Positions 6,962-14,579 of a stretch of 14,579 nt of DNA are shown here, piece by piece. Origin of the DNA: Ruminococcus sp. UBA4385 (GTDB lineage Bacteria; Bacillota_A; Clostridia; Oscillospirales; Ruminococcaceae). The position numbers and the translations under genes are program-made. Position 1 is the first letter of the stretch. The number at the start of each line of letters is the position of its first letter. The DNA lies in the NCBI GenBank assembly GCA_002391065.1, contig DGRP01000103.1:1-14579 (forward strand), read 5' to 3'. The notes under the pieces are model-generated. The model did not search any database. It was not told the DNA's origin and saw nothing but the letters and a program-made list of their open reading frames with translations.

Positions 6962-8293
6962 TTAAACCTTTTTGCCCGTGAACTTGCTCTCAAATTCCAT
7001 AAGGCCGTCAACAGGAACAAGTATGCGCCCGTTATCTACAGTGTAGGGAATAACTATCGGGTTACAGCCGCCCTTGAAGCCTATGGTATTGATGTTCATA
7101 ACAACGTTGCACAGCTTGCATACCACCTGACCGTCACGCTCAAAATAGCCTGTCTCTCCGCAGATATCGCAGGCATCAAGACCGATACCGTATGAGGTCG
7201 AATTAGGCTTCTTGATAACGATAAAGCGTATCTCCTTGTTTTTCCCCTCGGGATAATAGCCGAAGCGGTGCAGATGTCCGTCCTCAACCGCCTCAAAGGG
7301 AACTACCACGTTTCCGTCAACGACCTCTGCGTCCTCAACGGGAGAGAGTGCTATCTCTCGGTTTGCGTAGGTCTTGACAGATGTCACAGTAAATATGCTG
7401 AACACCATAACAACTGCCACAAGGTTTGCCCAGCGCCTTGTTACCTTGATGTTCTTTCTTATCTTTCTTTTCTCCGCAGGGTTTGAGTACGCAGGCTTTG
7501 AGGTAAAGCTCATTATCCAGAGTATCACGGGTATGCAGAGTGCAATGCCTATCGTCAGATACAGGAAAAGGCCTGCATTGTTGGTCGAGAAAATAGCTGT
7601 CTCAAAGAACTCATGCCTTACGTCCTTGGGGTCTTTGCCGAAGGTATCGGACAGGCTGTTTATCAGGTCAGCGAGCATATTCTTTGTAAACAGCACGCTT
7701 ATTGCCGCCATGAAGCTCTTCACAAAGCTGACTGCAAGCGCTCCGAGCGTCAGCAGATACACCGCAGGCACAGGCAGGCGCAGCATACCTCTGTGAACGC
7801 CCATATAGATCAGCACTGCCAGCACCAGCCCGAAGATCATGCCTATGATCTTGAACAGGAAGTCTGTCGAGAGCCAGTTGCTGTCAACGAGCAGGATATT
7901 ATGCGGATAGCCCATAACATCGGGGAAGGCATAAAACAGGCTCATAATAAGCAGACAGCCTGCGGTTATGCACATAAAGATCTCACCGATAAGCTTCGGG
8001 GTTTTGTGCTTTCTCAGCACTGCAAAATAGAGCACAGAGCCGATCAGAAACAGAACGAATGCCAGTATAGAGGTCTGGTATATCCTTAAATTCCAGAGCG
8101 ATGTATCAACACTCGCAGTATTGTTTTTAGCGTAGGACATTATCCCTGCCGTTACCAGTCCGACACCTGCGCAGACAACCGATACTATCTTTCCGACCTT
8201 GCCGCAGGAGCGTTTAAGAAAGCCCCTCACAAGCCCCGTAAGTATCGCCGCCGTGATAAGAGCCTCGGCGGTCATTACAAAATATTTCAGCAC
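6962..8293 (-). CDS. DUF2318 Fe-S/cysteine-rich membrane protein of iron uptake cluster, GTG start
   Basis: The protein has 443 residues. The first 260 or so hold about seven membrane helices, and another lies near 288-308. The C-terminal part (about 315-443) is outside the helices and carries C375-x2-C378, C392-x2-C395 and C410 in GGCNP, with His340 and His342 before them. This cysteine set is the mark of DUF2318 proteins, described as predicted Fe-S-containing or metal-binding membrane proteins and encoded beside P19 and FTR1 genes in Campylobacter. A redox role, such as reducing or oxidising iron at the membrane, is plausible but not shown. The start at GTG (8293) is supported by GAGGT 7 nt upstream. 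It stands 186 bp after the P19 gene, the longest gap in the operon. Confidence 0.88.
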   Translation of the reverse strand: MLKYFVMTAEALITAAILTGLVRGFLKRSCGKVGKIVSVVCAGVGLVTAGIMSYAKNNTASVDTSLWNLRIYQTSILAFVLFLIGSVLYFAVLRKHKTPKLIGEIFMCITAGCLLIMSLFYAFPDVMGYPHNILLVDSNWLSTDFLFKIIGMIFGLVLAVLIYMGVHRGMLRLPVPAVYLLTLGALAVSFVKSFMAAISVLFTKNMLADLINSLSDTFGKDPKDVRHEFFETAIFSTNNAGLFLYLTIGIALCIPVILWIMSFTSKPAYSNPAEKRKIRKNIKVTRRWANLVAVVMVFSIFTVTSVKTYANREIALSPVEDAEVVDGNVVVPFEAVEDGHLHRFGYYPEGKNKEIRFIVIKKPNSTSYGIGLDACDICGETGYFERDGQVVCKLCNVVMNINTIGFKGGCNPIVIPYTVDNGRILVPVDGLMEFESKFTGKKV

Positions 8294-8479
8294 TTAAAAT
8301 ACCTCACTTATGTATATTTATTGAGAAGATACCATATATAGGACAATATCATAAATTTAACCCGATATATAGCTTTGAAAACGATCTGTATAAACGCACA
8401 AATGCGCCGTAGTATCCAAGGGGACACACAGCGCAGTTATGCAGACCCTTTCAGGTCAGGAGATTATATAAAGGGAAAT
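8294..8479 (-). other. 186-bp spacer between P19 and DUF2318 genes
   Basis: This is the only gap over 100 bp inside the minus-strand operon. Its distal half (about 8310-8400) is AT-rich and could hold a weak internal promoter, but I find no convincing -35/-10 pair in the right direction. Near the P19 stop there is a 4-bp pairing GACC/GGTC around 8443-8456 and a 5-bp TGCGC/GCGCA pair farther along (about 8402-8434), neither followed by a clear T run. No gene is seen. It may lower expression of distal genes relative to FTR1 and P19. Confidence 0.4.
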
Positions 8480-9124
8480 TTACCATTCCTGTACAACGTA
8501 CTCCCAGCCCTCGAATGTAACCTCGAGGTTGCCGTTTGCGAAGTAATCATCAAAGCTTCCTCCCGGACCTGTCTCTGCGTCTGTGTGGAGCAGATAATTG
8601 TTCTCGGCAGGGCTGTGGATCGTGAACTTAACATTGTAAGTACCGGACTCGGGAAGTGCGATATTAGCACCGTAGTGAGGACCGTCAGAAGCGCTCATCT
8701 CCATGAAGGTACCGCTTGCTGCAACGTCGCCCGAATCAGCCTTTGTTACCTCGTAATCAACTGTCAGGTAAGGAACCCAGTCGCCTACGCCGAAGCCGAG
8801 GTTGTTCTCAAGTGCAGAGATATCTGCCTCAAGGTGAATGTTGAAATCCTCGATGCCGTTTCCGTCAGACATCGGTACAGGCTGGAAATATACAGCCGAT
8901 ACGTTCAGGAAGCCTACTTCTTCGTCCTCAAAGATAGGATACTCAGTGAAGCCGCCTGCTGCGTCTGCACCTGCCTCATCGGTTTCTACCTTTGCAGATG
9001 CGCTCTCTGTGGACTTTGCAGAGCTCTTCTCAGCAGTGCTTGAGCTGTCGCTGTCGCCGCAGGCAGCCATGCTCATAGCCATAAGAGAAGCAACTGCAAT
9101 ACCAACTAACTTCTTCTTTGTCAT
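8480..9124 (-). CDS. P19/Tp34-family iron-binding lipoprotein
   Basis: The protein has 214 residues. Its signal is of lipoprotein type, with MAAC and C22 as the likely lipidated residue, followed by a Ser/Ala/Glu-rich linker to about residue 58. The rest matches the P19/Tp34 family of high-affinity iron transport proteins. NIHLEADI gives H97 and E99, the segment M143-x3-D147-x2-H150 follows, and H170 lies in TIHSP. These match in order and spacing the His, Glu, Met, Asp, His and His ligands known for the copper and iron sites of Campylobacter P19. In that system P19 works outside the membrane, presenting iron to the FTR1 permease. The gene starts 87 bp after FTR1, with GAGGAGGA (9131-9138) ahead of the ATG. 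In this likely Gram-positive host a lipid anchor replaces the periplasm. The family call is secure. Confidence 0.93.
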   Translation of the reverse strand: MTKKKLVGIAVASLMAMSMAACGDSDSSSTAEKSSAKSTESASAKVETDEAGADAAGGFTEYPIFEDEEVGFLNVSAVYFQPVPMSDGNGIEDFNIHLEADISALENNLGFGVGDWVPYLTVDYEVTKADSGDVAASGTFMEMSASDGPHYGANIALPESGTYNVKFTIHSPAENNYLLHTDAETGPGGSFDDYFANGNLEVTFEGWEYVVQEW

Positions 9125-9140
9125 GTTTTTTCCTCCTCAA

Positions 9141-9173
9141 TATTAAAAACAAAACTTTACGGCTCTTCGCCGT
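9141..9173 (-). terminator. Terminator-like hairpin with T-rich tail between FTR1 and P19 genes
   Basis: On the minus strand ACGGC-GAAGA-GCCGT (9173 to 9159) forms a 5-bp stem with a 5-nt loop. AAAG and a T-rich stretch TTTTGTTTTT (9154 to 9145) follow, just ahead of the P19 ribosome site. The stem is short, so it may be a partial terminator or an mRNA-stabilising end that sets the FTR1 to P19 ratio. A full stop would separate the genes, yet no promoter for P19 is evident. Confidence 0.45.
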
Positions 9174-9211
9174 TCATATATTACCCGTAATAGGGGAATA
9201 ACTGACTTGAT

Positions 9212-10837
9212 TCAAGACTGTTTTCCGGCCTTCTGTTTTTTTACCTTCTGCTTTTTGGGCTTTGGCTTTAATTCTTCATCGTAGGCCTCCTGACCCTCTG
9301 TCAGATAGTGTACTCCTTCAAGCACACCCACGAATGCAGGAATGAAGCTCCAGCAGAACAGGATATAGAGAATACCTCTTCCGTACTGCCCTCTGTAGAA
9401 CTTGTGCAGTCCTATCGAGCCGAAAATGATAGCTATGATACCGCACTCAACGTGGCTGTTTCTGTTCCACTTCTGTATAACGAAGATCGTCACCGTAATG
9501 AGTATCAGTATAAGCTGTGGGATAAGCGTCTGGAGAACAGGGTAAACACCCAGCACATTCAGAACGTCATTATACGGAATGATATTTGTGAGCCACTCGG
9601 GAGATGTGGCATCTATTACGTCGCCCTCGATAAGCTCCTTGATACCCGAGCCCAGGAACGATACCGACATTATAAACATCAGTATACTTGTTCCTAAGAA
9701 GAACGGTCTTATCGGCAGCTTTACACTGAAGAACCTGATTATCAGGAACACTACAGCCAGCACAACGCAGCCTGTTCCGAAGCCTGCCCACATATACTTT
9801 ACGCTCTTCTCATCGCTGATAAGGGGCTGATAGAAGAGTATTACCTCTGCACCCTCTCTGAACACTGCAAGGAAGGCTGTAAAGCCAAGTGTGAATACGC
9901 TTCCCGTCTCAGCAGAAGCCTTTACCTGACCGTCAATGTACTTTGTCCATGCCTCAGCCTCGGCTTTGGAAACCATCCAGTTGCTGACGTAGAAAAGAAC
10001 TACCACAGCGATAAGTGCCGTAACACCCTCGATTATCTCCTGATCAGCTGTATTTGCAAGCTTTAACTGCTGTAAGAGCCATGCACACACGAAGCTGCAT
10101 ATGATCGCAAGAACACAACCTGCATATACCGCCTTGAGCTTGTCTCTGTTGCCCGACTTAACAAGGTATGCGATTATCGCACCGACTACAAGAATAGCCT
10201 CAAGACCCTCACGGAGAATAATACCGAAGCAGGAGAAAAATGTAACAGAACCGCTGCTGCCCGATGTTCTTCTCTCTTTAGTTTCTCCGTCATCGGAGGA
10301 GGCTGCTGCCTGAACTCTGTTTCCGTCTTCGTCAAAAGCGCTTACGCCCTCTTCATCAACTCCGTCGAGGTAATTTGCCTGACCGTGAAGTATACGGCTG
10401 AGCTCCATAAAGTTCGAGATAACCGCAGCTGTGTCCTCGCCCTTTTTAACAGCCTTTCGGCAGATCTTGAACTGAAGCTCCGCCTTGCTGACCTCAGAGC
10501 CCGAATAGCCGTTTACATTTCTCTCAAAGCCCGAGGTTTCATAATAGAAGTTATATATAACGAGTGCTGCATTGTAAGCCTCGTCAGTGTTGCCTGCCTT
10601 GTAGTTATTGATAGATGCCTCAATTACATCGTCGATAGCATTTGCCTTATCCTCCCAGCAGTCATTCACTCCGCCTGCATCAAGGTACGCTTCCCACGAT
10701 CCTATGTAATCAAGCTTGGGCTCGCTCTCAGCCGAACTGCTGTCCGCTGCAGCCCTCAGAGGGTTCAGCAAAAGCATTACAGCCAGCAGCATAACAGCCG
10801 CAGCAATTATCTTTGTTTGTCTCTTTCCGTAAGACAT
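9212..10837 (-). CDS. FTR1-family iron permease with N-terminal external domain and C-terminal TM2 domain
   Basis: The protein has 541 residues from the ATG at 10837. A signal peptide (about 1-31) is followed by an external helical domain (about 40-160) like those before many bacterial FTR1 permeases. Then comes the membrane permease, with both iron-transit motifs: REGLE at 209-213 and REGAE at 327-331. After the last FTR1 helices (about 438-455) there is an added TM2-type region (about 464-514) with IFGSIGLHKFYRGQYGRG and a second hydrophobic stretch, then a lysine-rich tail (KPKPKKQKVKKQKAGK). FTR1 permeases move ferric iron, in fungi coupled to a copper oxidase and in bacteria to EfeO/EfeB or P19-type partners. 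It is the first gene of the operon. An ATG at 10855 lies in frame but overlaps the ribosome site GGAAGGAAG (10844-10852) that serves the chosen start, 6 nt before it. Confidence 0.92.
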   Translation of the reverse strand: MSYGKRQTKIIAAAVMLLAVMLLLNPLRAAADSSSAESEPKLDYIGSWEAYLDAGGVNDCWEDKANAIDDVIEASINNYKAGNTDEAYNAALVIYNFYYETSGFERNVNGYSGSEVSKAELQFKICRKAVKKGEDTAAVISNFMELSRILHGQANYLDGVDEEGVSAFDEDGNRVQAAASSDDGETKERRTSGSSGSVTFFSCFGIILREGLEAILVVGAIIAYLVKSGNRDKLKAVYAGCVLAIICSFVCAWLLQQLKLANTADQEIIEGVTALIAVVVLFYVSNWMVSKAEAEAWTKYIDGQVKASAETGSVFTLGFTAFLAVFREGAEVILFYQPLISDEKSVKYMWAGFGTGCVVLAVVFLIIRFFSVKLPIRPFFLGTSILMFIMSVSFLGSGIKELIEGDVIDATSPEWLTNIIPYNDVLNVLGVYPVLQTLIPQLILILITVTIFVIQKWNRNSHVECGIIAIIFGSIGLHKFYRGQYGRGILYILFCWSFIPAFVGVLEGVHYLTEGQEAYDEELKPKPKKQKVKKQKAGKQS

Positions 10838-10877
10838 TGATATGCTTCCTTCCATAATAGGTTAAATATAATTAACT

Positions 10878-10897
10878 TAATTAGCTAAGACTAATTA
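10878..10897. promoter_or_regulatory. Inverted repeat, candidate metal-repressor operator in leader of the iron operon
   Basis: TAATTAG (10878-10884) and CTAATTA (10891-10897) are perfect 7-bp inverted arms with a 6-bp spacer. The site lies about 17 to 36 nt downstream of the expected transcription start and upstream of the FTR1 start codon. TTAG/CTAA arms recall the DtxR/IdeR consensus more than a Fur box; aligned to the DtxR consensus it fits about 11 of 19 positions by eye. GGTTAG-type half sites also occur at 10905-10910, 10959-10964 and 11039-11044. Binding by an iron regulator is inferred. Confidence 0.5.
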
Positions 10898-10920
10898 GTG
10901 ATTGCTAACCAGCAACTGAT

Positions 10921-10949
10921 ATTTTAACTCTAACAAACCCTCTTGTCAA
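10921..10949 (-). promoter_or_regulatory. Sigma-70-type promoter of the iron/redox operon
   Basis: On the minus strand TTGACA (10949 to 10944) is followed after exactly 17 bp by TAAAAT (10926 to 10921). The start of transcription should fall near 10914, giving a leader of about 75 nt before the FTR1 start codon at 10837. No other promoter of comparable quality was found in the minus-strand gene set, so this may drive all eleven genes. Confidence 0.7.
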
Positions 10950-10955
10950 GACCTG

Positions 10956-11009
10956 CGAGGTTAGTTTAGTGAAACTTTGTCAGAATAAGCCAAAACTAAC
11001 TCGTTTCAC
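10956..11009. repeat. Overlapping inverted repeats upstream of the iron operon promoter
   Basis: GTTAGTTT (10960-10967) pairs with AAACTAAC (10993-11000), and with one bulged G the stem extends to CGAG/CTCG. Interleaved with it, GTGAAAC (10969-10975) pairs with GTTTCAC (11003-11009). A wider pair, TCTTGTCAA (10941-10949) and TTGACAAGA (11030-11038), encloses both; its left arm overlaps the -35 box. These may be stacked protein sites or remnants of a mobile repeat. No function is established. Confidence 0.5.
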
Positions 11010-11049
11010 AGACGGCTTTTATATGCAGTTTGACAAGACTAACCTGTGT

Positions 11050-11147
11050 GCGGAGCTAAGCCTTGTCAGGGCAGGGAAAACCCTGCACCATCATCGCGTC
11101 ATAGTTTTGCTTTGGCTTTTCCTGCCCTGACCGCAGAGGTAGGTAAT
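11050..11147. repeat. 98-bp direct repeat, copy 1
   Basis: This is the first of two adjacent copies with a 98-bp period, about 90 percent identical by eye. Inside are an 11-bp perfect inverted pair GTCAGGGCAGG (11065-11075) and CCTGCCCTGAC (11121-11131), and a compact hairpin GCAGGG-AAAA-CCCTGC (11071-11086). The transcribed unit could fold as one long hairpin. No gene of credible composition is encoded. Confidence 0.85.
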
Positions 11148-11245
11148 GCGGAGATTAGCCTCGTCAGGGCAGGGAAAACCCTGCACCATCATCGCGTCAT
11201 AGTTTTGCTTTGGCTTCTCCTGCCTTGACCGCAAAGATAGATAGT
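11148..11245. repeat. 98-bp direct repeat, copy 2
   Basis: The second copy follows copy 1 head to tail and differs at about ten positions, mostly in its first 17 and last 30 bases. The central block around the GCAGGG-AAAA-CCCTGC hairpin is unchanged. The bases GCGAAC that follow (11246 on) look like the start of a third, decayed unit. Confidence 0.85.
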
Positions 11246-11276
11246 GCGAACTTAGTTAGATAGATCCTCGGGGTCT

Positions 11277-11359
11277 GGGGCTTTAGCCCCAGTGGGGCAA
11301 AGGGGCGAAGCCCCCTCCTCCTTAACCCAGCCGAGGCTGTCTGGACGTAATGTCCAGAC
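11277..11359. repeat. Cluster of compact hairpins between repeat copies
   Basis: Three strong palindromes stand close together: GGGGC-TTTA-GCCCC (11277-11290), GGGGC-GAA-GCCCC (11302-11314) and GTCTGGAC-GTAAT-GTCCAGAC (11339-11359, a perfect 8-bp stem). This kind of GGGGC/GCCCC element is common between genes of Clostridia. None is followed by a proper T run, so I do not call them terminators. Confidence 0.7.
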
Positions 11360-11472
11360 CTGACGAGGCATAGCTCCGCACTATCACGGCTCCGCGTTCA
11401 AGGCAAGAAAAGCTTTAAGCAAAATTACGGCGCGTATTAGCCGTGCGGCGAGCACTGCAGGGTTTTCCCTGC
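11359..11472 (-). repeat. Diverged inverted copy of the 98-bp repeat
   Basis: Read on the minus strand, 11472 to 11359 follows the order of the direct copies. It has GCAGGGAAAACCCTGC, then a segment with ATTTTGCTT matching the ATAGTTTTGCTTTGG block, then CTTGCCTTGA, then a GTGCGGAGCTATGCCTCGTC-like end. About 24 bases (GTGCTCGCCGCACGGCTAAT and neighbours) replace the CACCATCAT stretch. The set therefore has two direct copies and one inverted copy around a palindromic core. Confidence 0.7.
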
Positions 11473-11498
11473 CGCGTATTAGCCGTGCGGCGAGCACT
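11431..11498. repeat. 26-bp repeat pair ending at the pyrG -35 box
   Basis: A 26-bp sequence starting CGCGTATTAGCCG and ending GGCGAGCACT occurs exactly at 11431-11456 and 11473-11498 (42-bp period), separated by the GCAGGG-TTTT-CCCTGC hairpin. The final T of the second copy is the first base of the pyrG -35 box TTGACA. Confidence 0.85.
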
Positions 11499-11526
11499 TG
11501 ACAATCTCTGTTTGATTTGGTATAAT
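11498..11526 (+). promoter_or_regulatory. Consensus promoter of pyrG
   Basis: TTGACA (11498-11503), a 17-bp spacer and TATAAT (11521-11526) match the housekeeping sigma consensus exactly. Transcription should start near 11533, leaving a leader of about 35 nt with GGAGGT (11556-11561) ahead of the pyrG ATG. The leader has no initial G run, so the reiterative-transcription control known for Bacillus pyrG is not evident. Confidence 0.9.
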
Positions 11527-11552
11527 GTTTACTAAGATTTGCTTATTGTTAA

Positions 11553-13190
<1,638 letters not shown>

Positions 13191-13193
13191 CCG

Positions 13194-13226
13194 AACCCCC
13201 GTCAGCAGACGGGGGTTATACTTTGG
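13194..13226 (+). terminator. Intrinsic-type terminator after pyrG
   Basis: AACCCCCGTC (13194-13203), loop AGCA and GACGGGGGTT (13208-13217) form a perfect 10-bp stem four bases after the pyrG stop. The T tract that follows (ATACTTTGG) is poor, so termination may be incomplete. The stem is strong enough for me to favour a terminator. Confidence 0.8.
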
Positions 13227-13251
13227 TATTGAGCTCTTAACAATTTATGTC

Positions 13252-13280
13252 TTGACAATCATTCTGAAAAGTGTCATAAT
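13252..13280 (+). promoter_or_regulatory. Promoter of valS
   Basis: TTGACA (13252-13257), a 17-bp spacer and CATAAT (13275-13280) form a strong promoter. Transcription should start near 13287, giving a leader of about 125 nt before valS. Confidence 0.85.
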
Positions 13281-13286
13281 AGTAAG

Positions 13287-13411
13287 GTGTAATCAAACAT
13301 TGAAAGGATATGAGTTTATGACCGATTTTACCTTTCACCGACAGCCCGGCGTCCGAGTCTGACGCTCCGAGCCGACTGACGATATAATGATAATGAAAGG
13401 AACTGAAAAAA
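13287..13411 (+). promoter_or_regulatory. valS leader region with possible short leader ORF and hairpin
   Basis: The leader is too short for a usual T-box, and I do not find the AGGGTGGNACCGCG antiterminator motif. It does contain AAAGGA (13303-13308), then an ATG at 13318 opening a 14-codon frame MTDFTFHRQPGVRV that stops at 13362. A 6-bp stem GGCGTC/GACGCT (13348-13353 with 13361-13366) overlaps its stop. Two of its last three codons are Val, a faint hint of a leader peptide. No T run follows the stem. Confidence 0.35.
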
Positions 13412-14579
13412 ATGAACACAGAACTGCCAAAGCTCTATGACCCTTCCTCGGTAGAGGACAGGATCTATAAATACTGGCTCGACGGAGGCTTCTTCCACGC
13501 TGAGCCCGACCCCAAGAAAGAACCATACTGCATTGTTATCCCACCCCCGAATATCACAGGACAGCTGCACATGGGTCACGCTCTTGATGAGACACTGCAG
13601 GATATACTTATCCGCTGGAAGAGAATGAGAGGATACTGCACCCTCTGGCTGCCCGGTACAGACCACGCTGCTATTGCTACCGAGGCTAAGATAGTCGAGG
13701 CTATGAGAAAAGAAGGCATAACCAAGGAAGACCTCGGACGTGAGGGCTTTATGGAGCGTGCATGGGCTTGGAAAAAACAGTACGGCGGACGTATAGTTGA
13801 ACAGCTCAAAAAGCTGGGCTCCTCCTGCGACTGGGACAGAGAACGCTTCACTATGGACGAGGGCTGCTCCAAGGCTGTTAAGGAAGTTTTCGTAAAGTAC
13901 TATAACAAAGGCCTTATTTACAGGGGCGAGAGAATAATCAACTGGTGCCCTAAGTGCAGGACATCACTCTCCGATGCAGAGGTAACCTATGAAGTTCAGG
14001 CAGGCCACTTCTGGCACCTGAGATATAAGATAAAAGACGCTGACGGCTATGTTGAGCTTGCTACCACAAGACCCGAAACTCTCCTCGGTGATACTGCCGT
14101 TGCAGTAAACCCCGATGATGACAGATACAAGGACTTGGTCGGCAAGACCGTTATTCTTCCTCTTGTTCACAGGGAGATTCCCGTTGTTGCAGACAGCTAC
14201 GTTGACCCCGAGTTCGGAACAGGTGTTGTAAAGATAACTCCTGCACATGACCCGAATGACTTTGAGGTAGGTCTCAGACACAGCCTCCCTGTTATCAATG
14301 TTATGAACGATGACGCAACTATCGTTGACGATTATCCTAAGTACGCAGGCATGGACAGATATGAGGCAAGAAAAGCAATAGTCGCTGACCTTGAAGCAGA
14401 GGGCGCACTTGTAAAGATAGAAGACCACGAGCATAACGTTGGCACCTGCTACCGCTGCGGTACAACTGTTGAGCCTAAGGTGTCTACTCAGTGGTTCGTC
14501 AAGATGAAGCCTCTGGCTCAGCCTGCTATAGATGCAGTAAAGAACGGTCAGACAAAGTTCGTTCCCGAGCGCTTTGACA
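13412..14579 (+). CDS. valS: Valyl-tRNA synthetase, partial (3' end beyond window)
   Basis: This enzyme charges tRNA-Val with valine in the cytoplasm. The first 389 residues are present, under half of the usual 870 to 950. The class I signature HMGH is at 53-56 after PPPNITGQL. The zinc-type pair CPKC is at 179-182, and CYRC at 346-349 belongs to the same connective region. The editing domain is entered at TTRPET (218-223) and contains [17 protein letters not shown] (271-287), which removes mischarged threonine in this family. The KMSKS loop, anticodon-binding domain and C-terminal coiled coil lie beyond the edge. The ATG at 13412 is preceded by GAAAGGAA (13395-13402). The call of ValS instead of IleS or LeuS rests on the strong match to ValS-type HIGH and editing motifs. 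Confidence 0.97.
   Translation, partial: MNTELPKLYDPSSVEDRIYKYWLDGGFFHAEPDPKKEPYCIVIPPPNITGQLHMGHALDETLQDILIRWKRMRGYCTLWLPGTDHAAIATEAKIVEAMRKEGITKEDLGREGFMERAWAWKKQYGGRIVEQLKKLGSSCDWDRERFTMDEGCSKAVKEVFVKYYNKGLIYRGERIINWCPKCRTSLSDAEVTYEVQAGHFWHLRYKIKDADGYVELATTRPETLLGDTAVAVNPDDDRYKDLVGKTVILPLVHREIPVVADSYVDPEFGTGVVKITPAHDPNDFEVGLRHSLPVINVMNDDATIVDDYPKYAGMDRYEARKAIVADLEAEGALVKIEDHEHNVGTCYRCGTTVEPKVSTQWFVKMKPLAQPAIDAVKNGQTKFVPERFD

Noticed and set aside
8294..8479. Internal promoter before the DUF2318 gene
   Set aside because: AT-rich stretches exist but no -35/-10 pair with acceptable spacing was found.
11050..11245. CRISPR array
   Set aside because: There are only two adjacent 98-bp units with no alternation of short repeats and unique spacers.
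11277..11359. Rho-independent terminator(s) for the region
   Set aside because: The stems are strong but lack T tracts, and no gene ends just upstream of them on either strand.
13287..13411. T-box riboswitch before valS
   Set aside because: The leader is too short and the conserved T-box sequence is not visible.

Overview
The window looks like a low-to-mid GC Gram-positive anaerobe of the Clostridia, most likely a Ruminococcus-like member of the Oscillospiraceae. The grounds are strong AGGAGG-type ribosome sites, near-perfect TTGACA-N17-TATAAT promoters, lipoprotein signal sequences of Firmicutes type, the style of the CTP synthase and valyl-tRNA synthetase proteins, and intergenic palindromic repeats. 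The genus is inference, and no 16S or other marker is present.

Positions 1 to 10837 hold one long, tightly packed, minus-strand gene set of eleven genes read from right to left. First comes an iron uptake block: an FTR1-type iron permease (with an extra C-terminal TM2 domain), a P19/Tp34-type periplasmic-style iron-binding lipoprotein, a DUF2318 membrane protein with cysteine pairs, two FtsX/MacB-type ABC permeases and their ATPase. This order matches the P19/FTR1 iron system of Campylobacter and the Fet systems of enterobacteria. Without a change of strand or a visible new promoter, the set continues into an FMN-binding lipoprotein with a flavinylation motif, an exported protein of unknown function, and a complete-looking fumarate reductase/succinate dehydrogenase-type complex: a five-helix cytochrome b anchor with four candidate haem histidines, a flavoprotein, and an iron-sulfur subunit that runs off the left edge. 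In Campylobacter the equivalent downstream genes encode thioredoxin-like proteins; here a flavin/haem/Fe-S electron chain stands in that place. The working idea, which is inference, is that the redox genes supply or receive electrons across the membrane in support of ferric/ferrous iron handling.

Positions 10856 to 11567 are non-coding. The left part has a good minus-strand promoter (10921-10949) for the iron operon, with a perfect 7-bp inverted repeat (10878-10897) and several GGTTAG/CTAACC half sites that resemble DtxR/IdeR-type metal-repressor sites. The right part is a nest of repeats: two 98-bp direct copies, a diverged inverted copy, compact hairpins, and a 26-bp repeat that reaches the -35 box of the next gene.

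Positions 11568 to 14579 hold two plus-strand housekeeping genes, each with its own strong promoter: pyrG (CTP synthase, complete, followed by a hairpin terminator) and valS (valyl-tRNA synthetase, first 389 codons). The valS leader is short and does not look like a T-box.
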